From Betaproteobacteria bacterium (GTDB lineage Bacteria > Pseudomonadota > Gammaproteobacteria > Burkholderiales > SG8-41): a DNA stretch of 42,183 nucleotides. Position 1 is the stretch's first letter. Every line of letters begins with the position of its first letter. Below the pieces are notes generated by a model, which was given only the letters and a program-made list of their open reading frames with translations, was not told where the DNA came from and did no database searches. The position numbers and the translations under genes were made by a program. Shown piece by piece: positions 10,157-18,238 of the stretch. The stretch is from contig JACPTK010000005.1 in assembly GCA_016192825.1 (NCBI GenBank), positions 1-42,183 of the forward strand, written 5' to 3'.

Positions 10157-11011
10157 GTTCCTGCCCTTGCGCCCGTCGCGCGCGGCATCCGGAGGTGAGA
10201 GCAGCCGCTTCGCGATCTCGGGGCGGAAATAGTACTGCAGCTTCTCGTCAGGGCGCAGCAGCACCAGCTGCGGCTCGCGCGCGAGCAGGCCCAGGGTCAG
10301 CGCGCCGCCTTCCTTGAGGGCTATCCTGATTTCCGACGGCGGCTTTGCCCCGGCATGGGGCTCGACCTGCAGGGCGGTCGCGTTGCGCCACGCCTCGATC
10401 CATTTGGCGAAATCGTCCTGGCTGGAATCCTTCGCGTCAGGCGTCTGCCGCCATTTCCCGTCGCGCTGCTCGACGGTGAAATCCGCGAGCGCGACGCGCA
10501 CCGGCGTCTCGCCGGGGCCGAACAGCCGGCGGCTCGCGAGCTCGGCGGCTCTGGCCGGCAGCGCGGTTCCATAGCGCGGGTGCACGGCGAACACGGCGCC
10601 GTTCGTCAGCACGTACTGCTCGCGCGCCACCGGGCTCACCATGCCGAAACCGAAAGCCTGGCCGCCGATGGTGACGCGCGCCTGCGGCGCGTCCAGCCCG
10701 AAGCGCGCGAGATCGGTGGCCGCCAGCCGGTGCGCCGACCGGGCCTCCAGCATCTCGAGCAACCGCTGTAGGTGCGCCTCCTCGCCGCGCGCCGCGAACG
10801 GCGCGACGAGGAACCAGGCGTTCTGCTTCTGCTCGAGCACCATGGGTGCCGCGCCGGTACGCTCGATGCGGATGGTTTTCGCCTCCGCGGGCTTGAGCGC
10901 GGACAGCGGGTAGTCGGCCGGCGCATCCTTCGCCGGCTTGAAGTAGACGAACGTTCCCAGCGCGGCCACCACGGCAAACAGCGCCGCGTTGAGCCAGGCG
11001 ACCCGGCTCAT
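10154..11011 (-). CDS. DUF4340-domain protein of a Gld-type ABC cassette
   Basis: The 285-residue protein has one N-terminal membrane segment (WLNAALFAVVAALGTFVYF) followed by repeated DUF4340-type modules, for example ADYPLSALKPAEAKTIRIER and ARFGLDAPQARVTIG. Proteins of this kind commonly close gliding-motility-type (GldA/F/G) ABC gene sets and are anchored facing the periplasm; their biochemical role is unknown. The ATG overlaps the preceding GldG-like gene by 4 nt, indicating a tight operon. A much longer open frame continues upstream on this strand, but it runs through the true GldG/GldF genes in the wrong frame. Confidence 0.8.
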   Translation of the reverse strand: MSRVAWLNAALFAVVAALGTFVYFKPAKDAPADYPLSALKPAEAKTIRIERTGAAPMVLEQKQNAWFLVAPFAARGEEAHLQRLLEMLEARSAHRLAATDLARFGLDAPQARVTIGGQAFGFGMVSPVAREQYVLTNGAVFAVHPRYGTALPARAAELASRRLFGPGETPVRVALADFTVEQRDGKWRQTPDAKDSSQDDFAKWIEAWRNATALQVEPHAGAKPPSEIRIALKEGGALTLGLLAREPQLVLLRPDEKLQYYFRPEIAKRLLSPPDAARDGRKGRN

Positions 11012-12354
11012 ATCCTGCGCCGCCGCCACCAGATCACCGCGCCGGTGATCATGAACGCCAGCGGCAGCGCGAGCAGGAAGCAGAAAGCGATGAGATAGAG
11101 GACGCCCTGGTCGATGTCGATGACGGTGTCGGTGGCGCCGCGGGGCTGGATCGTGATCAGCCGGTCGTCGCCGGCGAGCCAGTTGACGATGTTCACGCCG
11201 AGATCGCGGTTGCCGCCGTTGCCGATGAACGTGTTGGACAGAAAGCTGCCGTTGCCCACCACCACCACGCGCTGCGGCCTGTCGCCGACCGCGCGCTCGA
11301 ACGCGGTGGCGATCGTGACCGGCCCGGGCGTATCGCGGCCGCGGTCGCAGCGCCCTTCCGCTTTTCCGGTCTTGACGCAGCCGCGCGGCGCCACCTCGAC
11401 GAGCGGGCGGATGCGCCAGGCTTCGCTCTCCAACGTTTCGATCTGGCGCGCCTGCGGGAACACGGTGATCAGGCTGAAGCCCTCGGTGATCGCGTGGCGG
11501 CCGTACACCGCGGCCACGGCGACCGTGGGGGAAGCGTTCAGGCGCGCGGCTTCCGGATCGGCCACCACGCCGGGCGTGAGCACCAGCCCCAGCAGCTCGG
11601 CGACCGGCGCGAGACCGCGCAGCGGCTCGGGATCGATCAGCCACAGCAGGTTTCCGCCCGCCGCCAGATGGCGAAGGATCTTCTCGGTTTCCGCCGGCAG
11701 CAGGTCGATCTGGGGACTGGCGATCACGAGCGCCGCGGCGTTGGCCGGCACCTCCTGGGCGAGCGACAGGTTCACGCTCGCCAGGCGGAAGCCCTTGTTC
11801 TCCAGCAGGCGGCCGAACTCGCCCAGGTCGTGGTTGGCGGGGCCGTTCAGTTTCCGCTCGCCGTGCCCGTCGAGCCACAACACCAGCCGCTCGGCGCCGC
11901 GCGCCAGCCGCGTGAGCACGTTGGCGAACGCCTGCTCGTTGAAGTCGGTGAGCCGCTCGGTGCGGCGCTTGTATTCCACCACCATTTCGACCGGCGCGCG
12001 CACGCCGGCCTCCGCCGCCGCCTTCGGCTGCTCGCGCGGGTCCACCAGGGTGAGCGCGATGTCGCGCTTCGCGCGCTGGTAGGGGCGCAGGAATTCCTCG
12101 ATCCGGCGGTGCAGATGCTCGCCGCGTGCGTCGCGCGCCATCGCGTAGGCGGTGACGCCGACGGGGCCGTCGAGCCGCTTCAGCACATCGAGCGTGGCGG
12201 CGGACAGCGTGTTGCGATGGCTGCGGGTGAGATCGTGCTCGATGCGGTACTCGCGGGCGAGGTACGCGAGCAGCGCCGCGGCCGCGACGAGCAGCGCCAC
12301 GAACAGGCCGTGATGCACCATCAGCTGCAGGCGGCGTCTGCGCGTCAATTCCAC
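11008..12354 (-). CDS. GldG-like ABC auxiliary protein
   Basis: The 448-residue protein has an N-terminal membrane segment (GLFVALLVAAAALLAYLA), a large periplasmic domain of the ABC-transporter auxiliary/GldG type with recognisable VLWLDGHGERKLNG and NLLWLIDPEPLRGLAP, and a C-terminal membrane segment ending in WWRRRRI. It lies 3 nt after the GldF-like permease and overlaps DUF4340 by 4 nt. In Bacteroidetes GldFG works with GldA in gliding; in proteobacteria this set is widespread but of uncertain function. Gliding itself is not implied. Confidence 0.82.
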   Translation of the reverse strand: MELTRRRRLQLMVHHGLFVALLVAAAALLAYLAREYRIEHDLTRSHRNTLSAATLDVLKRLDGPVGVTAYAMARDARGEHLHRRIEEFLRPYQRAKRDIALTLVDPREQPKAAAEAGVRAPVEMVVEYKRRTERLTDFNEQAFANVLTRLARGAERLVLWLDGHGERKLNGPANHDLGEFGRLLENKGFRLASVNLSLAQEVPANAAALVIASPQIDLLPAETEKILRHLAAGGNLLWLIDPEPLRGLAPVAELLGLVLTPGVVADPEAARLNASPTVAVAAVYGRHAITEGFSLITVFPQARQIETLESEAWRIRPLVEVAPRGCVKTGKAEGRCDRGRDTPGPVTIATAFERAVGDRPQRVVVVGNGSFLSNTFIGNGGNRDLGVNIVNWLAGDDRLITIQPRGATDTVIDIDQGVLYLIAFCFLLALPLAFMITGAVIWWRRRRI

Positions 12355-12357
12355 CGG

Positions 12358-13128
12358 CTATCCCCTCAGCCGCTGGGCGTCCAGCTGGCGAGCGGCGAGC
12401 GTCACGAAAACCGCGATCAGCAGGACCGAGCAGACGAGCGCGTAGGTGTCGAGCACGCCCTTGCCGAAGGGCTCGAAGTTCTTGACCGGTGACAGCACCT
12501 GCGCCAGGCTCGCGGCCACCGCCCAGCCGCGCGCGCGCAGGCTCTCGCCCGCCACTTCCCCGACCAGCACCATCCCGATCAGCGCGGCGAACGCGCCGAT
12601 GGCCGCCGCGACCGGGTGCACGGTAAGGCAGGACACGTAGAGGCTCACGGCGGCGAAGCCGGCCGCGAGCAGCGCGAGCCCGGCCGCCAGGCCCGCCAGC
12701 AGCCCGTAGTCCAGCCGCGTCGCCCCGGCGATGGAGAGCGGCATCAACGCGGTGAGCGCCACGATCAAGAGCAGGAACGCGGTGAGGCCGAGGAACTTGC
12801 CGAGCGCGATCTCGGTCATCGAGACCGGCGCCGACATGAGCAGCACCATGGTCTGGTTGCGGCGTTCCTCGGCGATCAGCCGCATCGCCAGGACCGGCAC
12901 CGCGAACAGCAGCAGCGCCGCCGCAGTGCCGAACAGCGGTGCCGCCACGAGCTCGGTGGCGCCGGGAGGAGTGGCCATGCCCGCGAGCTGGGGCTGCAGC
13001 TGCAGGAAATCGTCGAGCCGGCGCAGAAACGCGTAGCCGACGATGATCTGCACCATCGAGAGCACCACCCACGCCAGGGGGGACGCGAACAGCGCCTTCA
13101 GCTCCTTGCCCGCGATCGTGAAAACCAT
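12358..13128 (-). CDS. ABC-2 type permease, GldF-like
   Basis: The 256-residue integral membrane protein has about six membrane segments and starts MVFTIAGKELKALFASPLAW, the typical ABC-2 permease N-terminus with an amphipathic elbow. It would form the membrane channel for the ATPase encoded 150 bp upstream. The cytoplasmic segment AEERRNQTMVLLMSAPVSMTEI resembles the conserved coupling region of GldF/NosY permeases. Confidence 0.87.
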   Translation of the reverse strand: MVFTIAGKELKALFASPLAWVVLSMVQIIVGYAFLRRLDDFLQLQPQLAGMATPPGATELVAAPLFGTAAALLLFAVPVLAMRLIAEERRNQTMVLLMSAPVSMTEIALGKFLGLTAFLLLIVALTALMPLSIAGATRLDYGLLAGLAAGLALLAAGFAAVSLYVSCLTVHPVAAAIGAFAALIGMVLVGEVAGESLRARGWAVAASLAQVLSPVKNFEPFGKGVLDTYALVCSVLLIAVFVTLAARQLDAQRLRG

Positions 13129-13130
13129 AA

Positions 13131-13284
13131 ATTAGCCGCCAAGGCGCAAAGGCGCCAAGAAAACGCTTTCAATTGCTCGAAAACAGGCCGTGCCTTTCAC
13201 TTGCGTCCCAGGGTCATGGAAATCCTGGCGTTTTCGGGTTTTTGATCATGTACCACTTTGCGCCCTGGCGCCTCTGCGGCTATT
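13131..13284. repeat. Inverted repeat between the ABC permease and ATPase genes
   Basis: The left arm at 13131-13155 (TTAGCCGCCAAGGCGCAAAG onward) pairs imperfectly with the right arm at 13257-13284 (TTTGCGCCCTGGCGCCTCTG onward). The right arm overlaps the last codons and stop of the upstream ATPase gene. No gene lies in this spacer. It may attenuate transcription between the ATPase and permease genes. Confidence 0.65.
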
Positions 13285-14266
13285 GGGATTCTTCACGGCG
13301 GGTGAGGTTGACGAACACGTCCTCGAGGCTCGTCTGCGCGGGCTTGATCTGGTAGAGGCCCCAGTTGCGCGCGACCGACTGGCTGACCAGCGCGTCGGTC
13401 GGATTCGCGCCCGCGACGGGCTGGATGCGGAATACGCCCGCCTCGAGGCTTTCCGCCGCCGCCACGCCGGGCAGCGCGGCGAGCTCGGCGAGCGGCGGCG
13501 CCCGGCGCAGCCCCACCAGCAGCGTGGCGCCGCTCTGGAACTGCTTGAGCGCCCCGATGGTGTCACCGTAGACGATGTTGCCGTGGTGCATGATCTGCAC
13601 GCGGTCGCACACCGCCTCCACTTCGGGCAGGATGTGCGTGGACAGGATCACGCTGTGCGCGCCGCCGAGCTCGCGTATCAGCGCCCGGATCTCGCGGATC
13701 TGGTTGGGATCGAGGCCCACCGTCGGCTCGTCCAGGATCACCACGTCCGGCGCGTGCACGATCGCCTGCGCGATGCCGACGCGCTGCTGGTAGCCCTTGG
13801 ACAGCGTTCCGATCAGCCTGGCCCCCGCATCGGCGAGACCGCAGCGCTGCTTGGCGCTCGCGACGGCGTCGCGGCGCCGCGCGCGCGCAACCCGGTGCAG
13901 CCGGGCGGCAAGCGAGAGGTACTCGTCCACGGTCAGCTCGCGGTACAGCGGCGGCACCTCCGGCAGGTAGCCGATGCGCGCCTTGGCGCTCACCGGCGCC
14001 TCCAGCAGATCGATGCCGCAGATGTGGATCGCGCCGCGCGTGGGCGCCAGGTTGCCCGTCAGCATCTGCATGGTGGTGGTCTTGCCGGCGCCGTTCGGGC
14101 CGAGGAATCCGAGCACTTCGCCGCGCCGCAACTCGAGGTTGATGTTGTTGACGGCGGTGTGGCTGCCGAAACTGCGAGTGAGCCCCCGCGCGGAGATCGT
14201 GGCGGCGGTGTCGCGTTCCGGCATCGTGGCGATATTCAGAGCGGGATCCGCGCTTGTGGAGTGCAC
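13280..14266 (-). CDS. ABC transporter ATP-binding protein, GldA-like
   Basis: The 328-residue protein carries Walker A GPNGAGKTT, Q-loop YLPEVPPLY, signature LSKGYQQRVGIAQA, Walker B VVILDEPTVGLDPNQ and switch histidine STHILPEVE, then a C-terminal extension of about 100 residues as in GldA/NosF/CcmA-type ATPases. It energises the GldF/GldG-like membrane proteins downstream. The GTG at 14266 has a weak AGG-type site upstream; ATG at 14224 (MPERDTAAT) is the alternative. It diverges from the TPR lipoprotein gene across an 87-bp shared promoter region. Confidence 0.9.
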   Translation of the reverse strand: MHSTSADPALNIATMPERDTAATISARGLTRSFGSHTAVNNINLELRRGEVLGFLGPNGAGKTTTMQMLTGNLAPTRGAIHICGIDLLEAPVSAKARIGYLPEVPPLYRELTVDEYLSLAARLHRVARARRRDAVASAKQRCGLADAGARLIGTLSKGYQQRVGIAQAIVHAPDVVILDEPTVGLDPNQIREIRALIRELGGAHSVILSTHILPEVEAVCDRVQIMHHGNIVYGDTIGALKQFQSGATLLVGLRRAPPLAELAALPGVAAAESLEAGVFRIQPVAGANPTDALVSQSVARNWGLYQIKPAQTSLEDVFVNLTRREESQ

Positions 14267-14353
14267 GAAATATACCTAATATGTGGCTGTTTATGAAGCC
14301 TCCATTTCGTTTTCCGCCTTGCTGATCCTGCGGCGAATCCGCCCCTCGATCCC

Positions 14354-16108
14354 ATGATTCCCCGTAGTTTCATCGTGCTGTCGGCATGCGCCGTTCTCGC
14401 CGCCTGCGCGCAGCAGCCGACGCAGCCCCGGCCGGCGGGGGAGCCGCCGGAGGCGGCAAAGGCGCCGCCGCCGCGCGTCGTGGTGGCGAAGCCGGAAGCG
14501 CGCAAGGCACCGCTGCCCGATGTCGAGCTCTCCGAGGAGCTGCTGTTCAGGATGATGCTGGCGGAGGTCGCGGTGCAGCGCGGGCAGCCGCACATCGCGG
14601 TGCAGACCTATCTCGAGCTTGCGCGCGAGACCCGCGACCCGCGCCTCGCCCAGCGCGCGACCGAAGTGGCGTGGAACGCGCGCTTCACCTCGGCGGCGCT
14701 GGAAGCGGCCGGCATCTGGCTGCAGGCCGACCCGGGCTCGCAGCGGGCGCGCCAGATCATCGCCGCCTTGCTGGTCGATCAGTCGCAGCTGGACGAAGCC
14801 CGGCCGCATCTCGAGAAGTGGCTTGCGGCGGACCGCAGCAACGTCGGCGCGAGCTTCCTGCAGCTGAATGCGCTGCTCGCGCGCCACCAGGACAAGGTGG
14901 CGGTGTACCGGCTGGTGCGGGCGCTGGCGATGGGCTATCCCGACGTGCCGGAGGCGCGCCTGTCGGCGGCGCAGGCGGCATGGAATGCCGAGGATCAGCA
15001 GGCGTCGCTGGATGAAGCGCGCGCCGCGCTCAAGCTGCGGCCGGACTGGGAGCTCGCCGCGCTGTTCGTCGCGCAGGTGCTCGCGCGACGCTCCAACGAG
15101 GAGGCCATCGCCTACCTCGGCGGGTTCCTCCAGGAGCATTCCAAGGCGCGCGACGTGAGGCTGAACTATGCCCGCCTGCTGGTGAATGCCAAGCAATACG
15201 CCGAGGCGCGCAAGCAGTTCGAGGTGCTGGTCGGAGAGTACCCGAAGAACGCCGACGTGGGCATGGCGGTGGCGCTGCTCGCGATCCAGTCGAGCGACTA
15301 CGACGCGGCGGAAACGCAGCTGAAGCGCGTGCTCGAGCTGAACTACAAGGATCCCGACGTCGCGCGCTTCTACCTCGGCCAGCTGAACGAGGAGCGCAAG
15401 CGCTTTGACGAGGCGCTCAAGTGGTACTCGGGCGTGACCCAGGGCGAGCAGTACGTCAATGCCCAGTCGCGCTACGCCGGGATCCTTGCCAAGCAGGGCA
15501 AGCTCCCGGAGGCGCGCCGGCACCTGCAGGCGGCGACCGCCCAGAGCAACCAGCAGCGCGTGCAGCTCACGCAGGCGGAGGCGCAGCTCCTGCGGGACGC
15601 CAGCCAGTACCAGGCGGCGTTCGAGCTGCTGGGCCAGGCGCTGGAGAAGCTGCCCAACACCCCGGATCTGCTCTACGACCATGCCATGGCGGCGGAGAAG
15701 GTGGACCGCCTCGACGTGCTCGAGGTCAACCTGAAGCAGCTGATCAAGCTGCGCCCCGACTACGCGCACGCCTACAACGCCCTCGGCTACACGTTTGCCG
15801 ACCGCAACCAGCGCATCGAGGAAGCCTACGCCCTGATCGAACAAGCGCTGAAGCTGGCGCCGGAGGACCCGTTCATCCTGGACAGCATGGGCTGGGTGCT
15901 GTACCGCATGGGCCGCAACGAGGACGGGCTCAGCTATCTTCAGCGCGCGTTCAAGCAGCGCCCCGATCCCGAGATCGCCGCCCACCTCGGGGAGGTGTTG
16001 TGGGTGCTGGGGCAGCGCGACGAGGCGCGGAAGATCTGGGCCGAATCGCTCAAGGACCACCCCAACAACAACGCGCTGCAGAATTCCGTCAAGCGCTTCC
16101 TGCCCTAG
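14354..16108 (+). CDS. Tetratricopeptide-repeat outer-membrane lipoprotein
   Basis: The 584-residue lipoprotein has the lipobox LAAC with Cys18, a low-complexity proline/alanine linker (about 20-55), and at least eight TPR-like helical hairpins, for example AVQTYLELARETRDPRLAQR and AYALIEQALKLAPEDPFILD. TPR domains mediate protein-protein contacts; the partner is unknown. This gene immediately precedes lolB-ispE in many betaproteobacteria, suggesting an envelope role. Its TAG stop is embedded in an inverted repeat. Confidence 0.85.
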   Translation: MIPRSFIVLSACAVLAACAQQPTQPRPAGEPPEAAKAPPPRVVVAKPEARKAPLPDVELSEELLFRMMLAEVAVQRGQPHIAVQTYLELARETRDPRLAQRATEVAWNARFTSAALEAAGIWLQADPGSQRARQIIAALLVDQSQLDEARPHLEKWLAADRSNVGASFLQLNALLARHQDKVAVYRLVRALAMGYPDVPEARLSAAQAAWNAEDQQASLDEARAALKLRPDWELAALFVAQVLARRSNEEAIAYLGGFLQEHSKARDVRLNYARLLVNAKQYAEARKQFEVLVGEYPKNADVGMAVALLAIQSSDYDAAETQLKRVLELNYKDPDVARFYLGQLNEERKRFDEALKWYSGVTQGEQYVNAQSRYAGILAKQGKLPEARRHLQAATAQSNQQRVQLTQAEAQLLRDASQYQAAFELLGQALEKLPNTPDLLYDHAMAAEKVDRLDVLEVNLKQLIKLRPDYAHAYNALGYTFADRNQRIEEAYALIEQALKLAPEDPFILDSMGWVLYRMGRNEDGLSYLQRAFKQRPDPEIAAHLGEVLWVLGQRDEARKIWAESLKDHPNNNALQNSVKRFLP

Positions 16109-16142
16109 CAGCCTGTCGGACTTGGCATTCCGACAGACTGCT
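16107..16142. repeat. Inverted repeat at the stop codon of the TPR gene
   Basis: AGCAGCCTGTCGGA (16107-16120) pairs with TCCGACAGACTGCT (16129-16142) with one mismatch. The TPR gene's TAG overlaps the left arm. The following bases CAGCAAAACCGCC repeat the motif seen beside the copies near 370 and 2,120. Confidence 0.8.
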
Positions 16143-16409
16143 CACAGCAAAACCGCCTGCGAATTTCGAATAAAATTCGGGATGACGACCCTTCTTGGCC
16201 TCCAATGGGCACGCGAGCAGGTTGAAAATAAGGTTTTCACTGCCTTTTTCTTGCGTTCTGGCGCAGGCCTTTGGGTTCCGCGCGGGTTTTCGCAGGCCAC
16301 CACCATCATGATCTGCGGCCCCGGCGGGCGACACACTGCTTAATGGAACGACCGGTTGGAAGGGGGTTGCGGTCAACCGCAACGGCTTCGGTAGGCTGGA
16401 TAAGCATTA
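16143..16409. other. Gene-free spacer upstream of lolB
   Basis: No supported coding region is present. Two inverted repeats bracket it. It contains a short dyad GAATTTCGAATAAAATTC near 16158-16175 and GGTTGCGGTCAACCGCAACG near 16364-16383, both able to form hairpins. It probably holds the lolB-ispE promoter, but none can be assigned with confidence. Confidence 0.5.
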
Positions 16410-16493
16410 CAGCCTGTCGGCTCCGTGCTATCCAGGATCGACTACCCATGCGTTCACACCGACCATTGATGGGTCCAGGTCCGACAGGCTGCT
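16410..16493. repeat. Long-loop inverted repeat abutting the lolB start
   Basis: CAGCCTGTCGG (16410-16420) pairs with CCGACAGGCTG (16481-16491). A second inner stem is ACCCAT (16444-16449) with ATGGGT (16469-16474). The right arm ends one base before the lolB ATG at 16495, leaving no room for an ordinary Shine-Dalgarno sequence, so the structure could influence lolB translation. Confidence 0.7.
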
Positions 16494-16494
16494 A

Positions 16495-17049
16495 ATGTCC
16501 GTTTTCAGAACTTGCGCGGCATTGACGACGGCCGCCGCGCTTGCCGGCTGCGCCGCGCTGGAGCCCGCGCGCGCGCCGGTCGCCCCCGCCTTCGATCTCG
16601 TCGGTCGCGTCGCGGCGAGCCACGACGGGCGCGCCTTCTCCTCCGGCATTCGCTGGGCGCACACGGCGCAGCACGACGAGATCTGGCTGCTGACGCCGAC
16701 CGGGCAGGCGCTCGCGCACATCGCCGGCGGGGACGGCGGGGCCACGCTCACCGGCGCCGACGGCAGCGAATACCGCGCCGGCGACATCGAGAGCCTGACG
16801 CGCAAGGCGCTCGGCTGGGAGTTGCCGGTGACGCGCCTCGCGTGGTGGGTGCGGGCCGGCATCGTCCCCGCCGGGGTGATCGGGGAGGTGTTGCGCGACG
16901 AGCAGGGGCGCCTGGTGCGGCTGCAGCAGGACGGCTGGCACATCACGCTCACCCATCGTCCCGGCAACGAGGGCGGCGGGCTGCCGCAGCGGCTGGAACT
17001 CACGCGCGACGCGCACCGGATCCGCCTCGTGATCGACACCTGGCGCTAG
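16495..17049 (+). CDS. lolB: Outer-membrane lipoprotein insertion factor LolB
   Basis: LolB receives lipoproteins from periplasmic LolA and inserts them in the outer membrane. The 184-residue protein has the lipobox LAGC with Cys19, FDLVGRVAASHDGRAFSSGI near the mature N-terminus, and the typical WWVRAG hydrophobic segment after LTRKALGWELPVTRL. The end, RLELTRDAHRIRLVIDTWR, is also characteristic. It precedes ispE, the conserved proteobacterial lolB-ispE order. Confidence 0.92.
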   Translation: MSVFRTCAALTTAAALAGCAALEPARAPVAPAFDLVGRVAASHDGRAFSSGIRWAHTAQHDEIWLLTPTGQALAHIAGGDGGATLTGADGSEYRAGDIESLTRKALGWELPVTRLAWWVRAGIVPAGVIGEVLRDEQGRLVRLQQDGWHITLTHRPGNEGGGLPQRLELTRDAHRIRLVIDTWR

Positions 17050-17080
17050 GATTTTGCCGGACTTCGTCCGGCAAAATCCT
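17048..17080. terminator. Perfect 15-bp palindrome immediately after lolB
   Basis: AGGATTTTGCCGGAC (17048-17062) and GTCCGGCAAAATCCT (17066-17080) are exact inverted copies with a TTC loop. The hairpin starts with the lolB stop codon. There is no T-tract, so it may be a Rho-assisted terminator, an RNA-stability element or a repeat-family member. Confidence 0.65.
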
Positions 17081-17205
17081 CATGAACAACCCCCGTCGAC
17101 TTCATACGAAAACACGCGAATACCTTGCAGGTCTGCAATGGCCCGGAGTGACCGGAATGGATGCGTGCCGTCGGCTGCCCGATTCCCGCGGGATGCTGTC
17201 AATTA

Positions 17206-17239
17206 AGGAACTTGCCGGGCCCCGGCCCGGCAAGTTCCT
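17206..17239. repeat. Perfect 16-bp palindrome just upstream of ispE
   Basis: AGGAACTTGCCGGGCC (17206-17221) and GGCCCGGCAAGTTCCT (17224-17239) are exact inverted copies separated by two bases. It ends six bases before the ispE ATG, covering the position of a ribosome-binding site. In the transcript this hairpin would sit at the initiation region. Confidence 0.8.
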
Positions 17240-17245
17240 CGGGTC

Positions 17246-18085
17246 ATGAGCGAGCCGCTGAGTTTTCCGGCGCCCGGCAAGCTGAACCTGATGCTGCGCG
17301 TGACCGGGCGGCGCGGCGACGGCTATCACCTGCTGCAGACGGTGATCCGTTTCATCGGCTATGGCGACACGCTGGCCTTTCGCGTGCGCGAGGACGGGGT
17401 GATCGCGCGGGTGAACGAGGTCGCCGGCGTGCCCGCCGCCGAGGATCTCGCGTTGCGCGCGGCCCGGCGGCTGAAGGAGGTCGCGGGCACCCGGCTCGGC
17501 GCCGGGATCGCGCTTGAGAAGCGCCTGCCCCTGGGCGGCGGCCTGGGCGGGGGCAGCTCCGATGCCGCCACCACGCTGCTCGCGCTGAACCACCTCTGGC
17601 GCACCGGGTTGCCGCGGCAGCGGCTGCTCGAGATCGCGCTCGAGCTGGGGGCCGACGTGCCGGCATTCGTGGGCGGAGAGAACGCGCTCGCCGAGGGCAT
17701 CGGCGAGCGGCTGACACCCATCGCGCTGCCCCCGGCCTGGTACCTCGTCCTGACGCCCCCGGTGGCGGTGCCGACGGCCCGGATTTTTGCCGATCCTGAA
17801 TTGAAACGGGACTCAAAACCTATTAAAATCACGGCCTTTTCTGCCGAGGCGGCGGGCAACGACCTGGAGCCCGTGGTGTGCCGGGAATATCCGGAAGTGG
17901 CGCGGCACCTGGCGTGGCTCAGGCAGGCGGCGCCGGCGTGGGTGACCGGCAGCGGGGCGTGCGTGTTTGCCGCGTTCCCGACCGAGAGCGCGGCTCGCCA
18001 GGTGCTGGAACAGGCGCCTGGCGGCATGCAAGGGTTTGTTGCGCAGGGTCTGGCGCGGCATCCGCTGCGCCATTTAGCGAACTGA
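17246..18085 (+). CDS. ispE: 4-(Cytidine 5'-diphospho)-2-C-methyl-D-erythritol kinase IspE
   Basis: IspE phosphorylates CDP-methylerythritol with ATP in the MEP isoprenoid pathway. The 279-residue GHMP kinase shows FPAPGKLNLMLRV at the N-terminus (catalytic Lys12), the ATP-binding loop PLGGGLGGGSSDAA (95-108), and LGADVPAFV with the catalytic Asp at about 137. A C-terminal GHMP motif (VTGSGACVFA) is present. It is followed by tRNA-Gln and prs, the standard proteobacterial order. Confidence 0.95.
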   Translation: MSEPLSFPAPGKLNLMLRVTGRRGDGYHLLQTVIRFIGYGDTLAFRVREDGVIARVNEVAGVPAAEDLALRAARRLKEVAGTRLGAGIALEKRLPLGGGLGGGSSDAATTLLALNHLWRTGLPRQRLLEIALELGADVPAFVGGENALAEGIGERLTPIALPPAWYLVLTPPVAVPTARIFADPELKRDSKPIKITAFSAEAAGNDLEPVVCREYPEVARHLAWLRQAAPAWVTGSGACVFAAFPTESAARQVLEQAPGGMQGFVAQGLARHPLRHLAN

Positions 18086-18115
18086 GGGCGCCCTGGGGCG
18101 GACTCATGATCTTGT

Positions 18116-18189
18116 AGGGGAGTCGCCAAGTTGGTTAAGGCACCGGATTTTGATTCCGGCATACGAGGGTTCGAATCCTTCCTCCCCTG
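18116..18189 (+). tRNA. tRNA-Gln (anticodon UUG)
   Basis: A full cloverleaf can be drawn: acceptor AGGGGAG/CTCCCCT, a D arm beginning GCC and closing GGC, anticodon stem CCGGA/TCCGG with loop TTTTGAT giving UUG, and T arm GAGGG-TTCGAAT-CCTTC. The discriminator is G73. The next bases are CCC, so CCA is not encoded. The first pair is A1-U72, while the familiar tRNA-Gln pair is U1-A72. It lies between ispE and prs, as in many beta- and gammaproteobacteria. Confidence 0.95.
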
Positions 18190-18238
18190 CCCATAACCGC
18201 CGGAGCGGTACGCGCGCTCCGGGTTTTAGAGGTTCGAG

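Noticed and set aside
10154-13072. Very long minus-strand open frame of 972 codons
   Set aside because: Only its last 285 codons are a real protein (DUF4340). The rest runs antiphase through the GldG- and GldF-like genes and is arginine/alanine-rich, typical of a shadow frame in GC-rich DNA.
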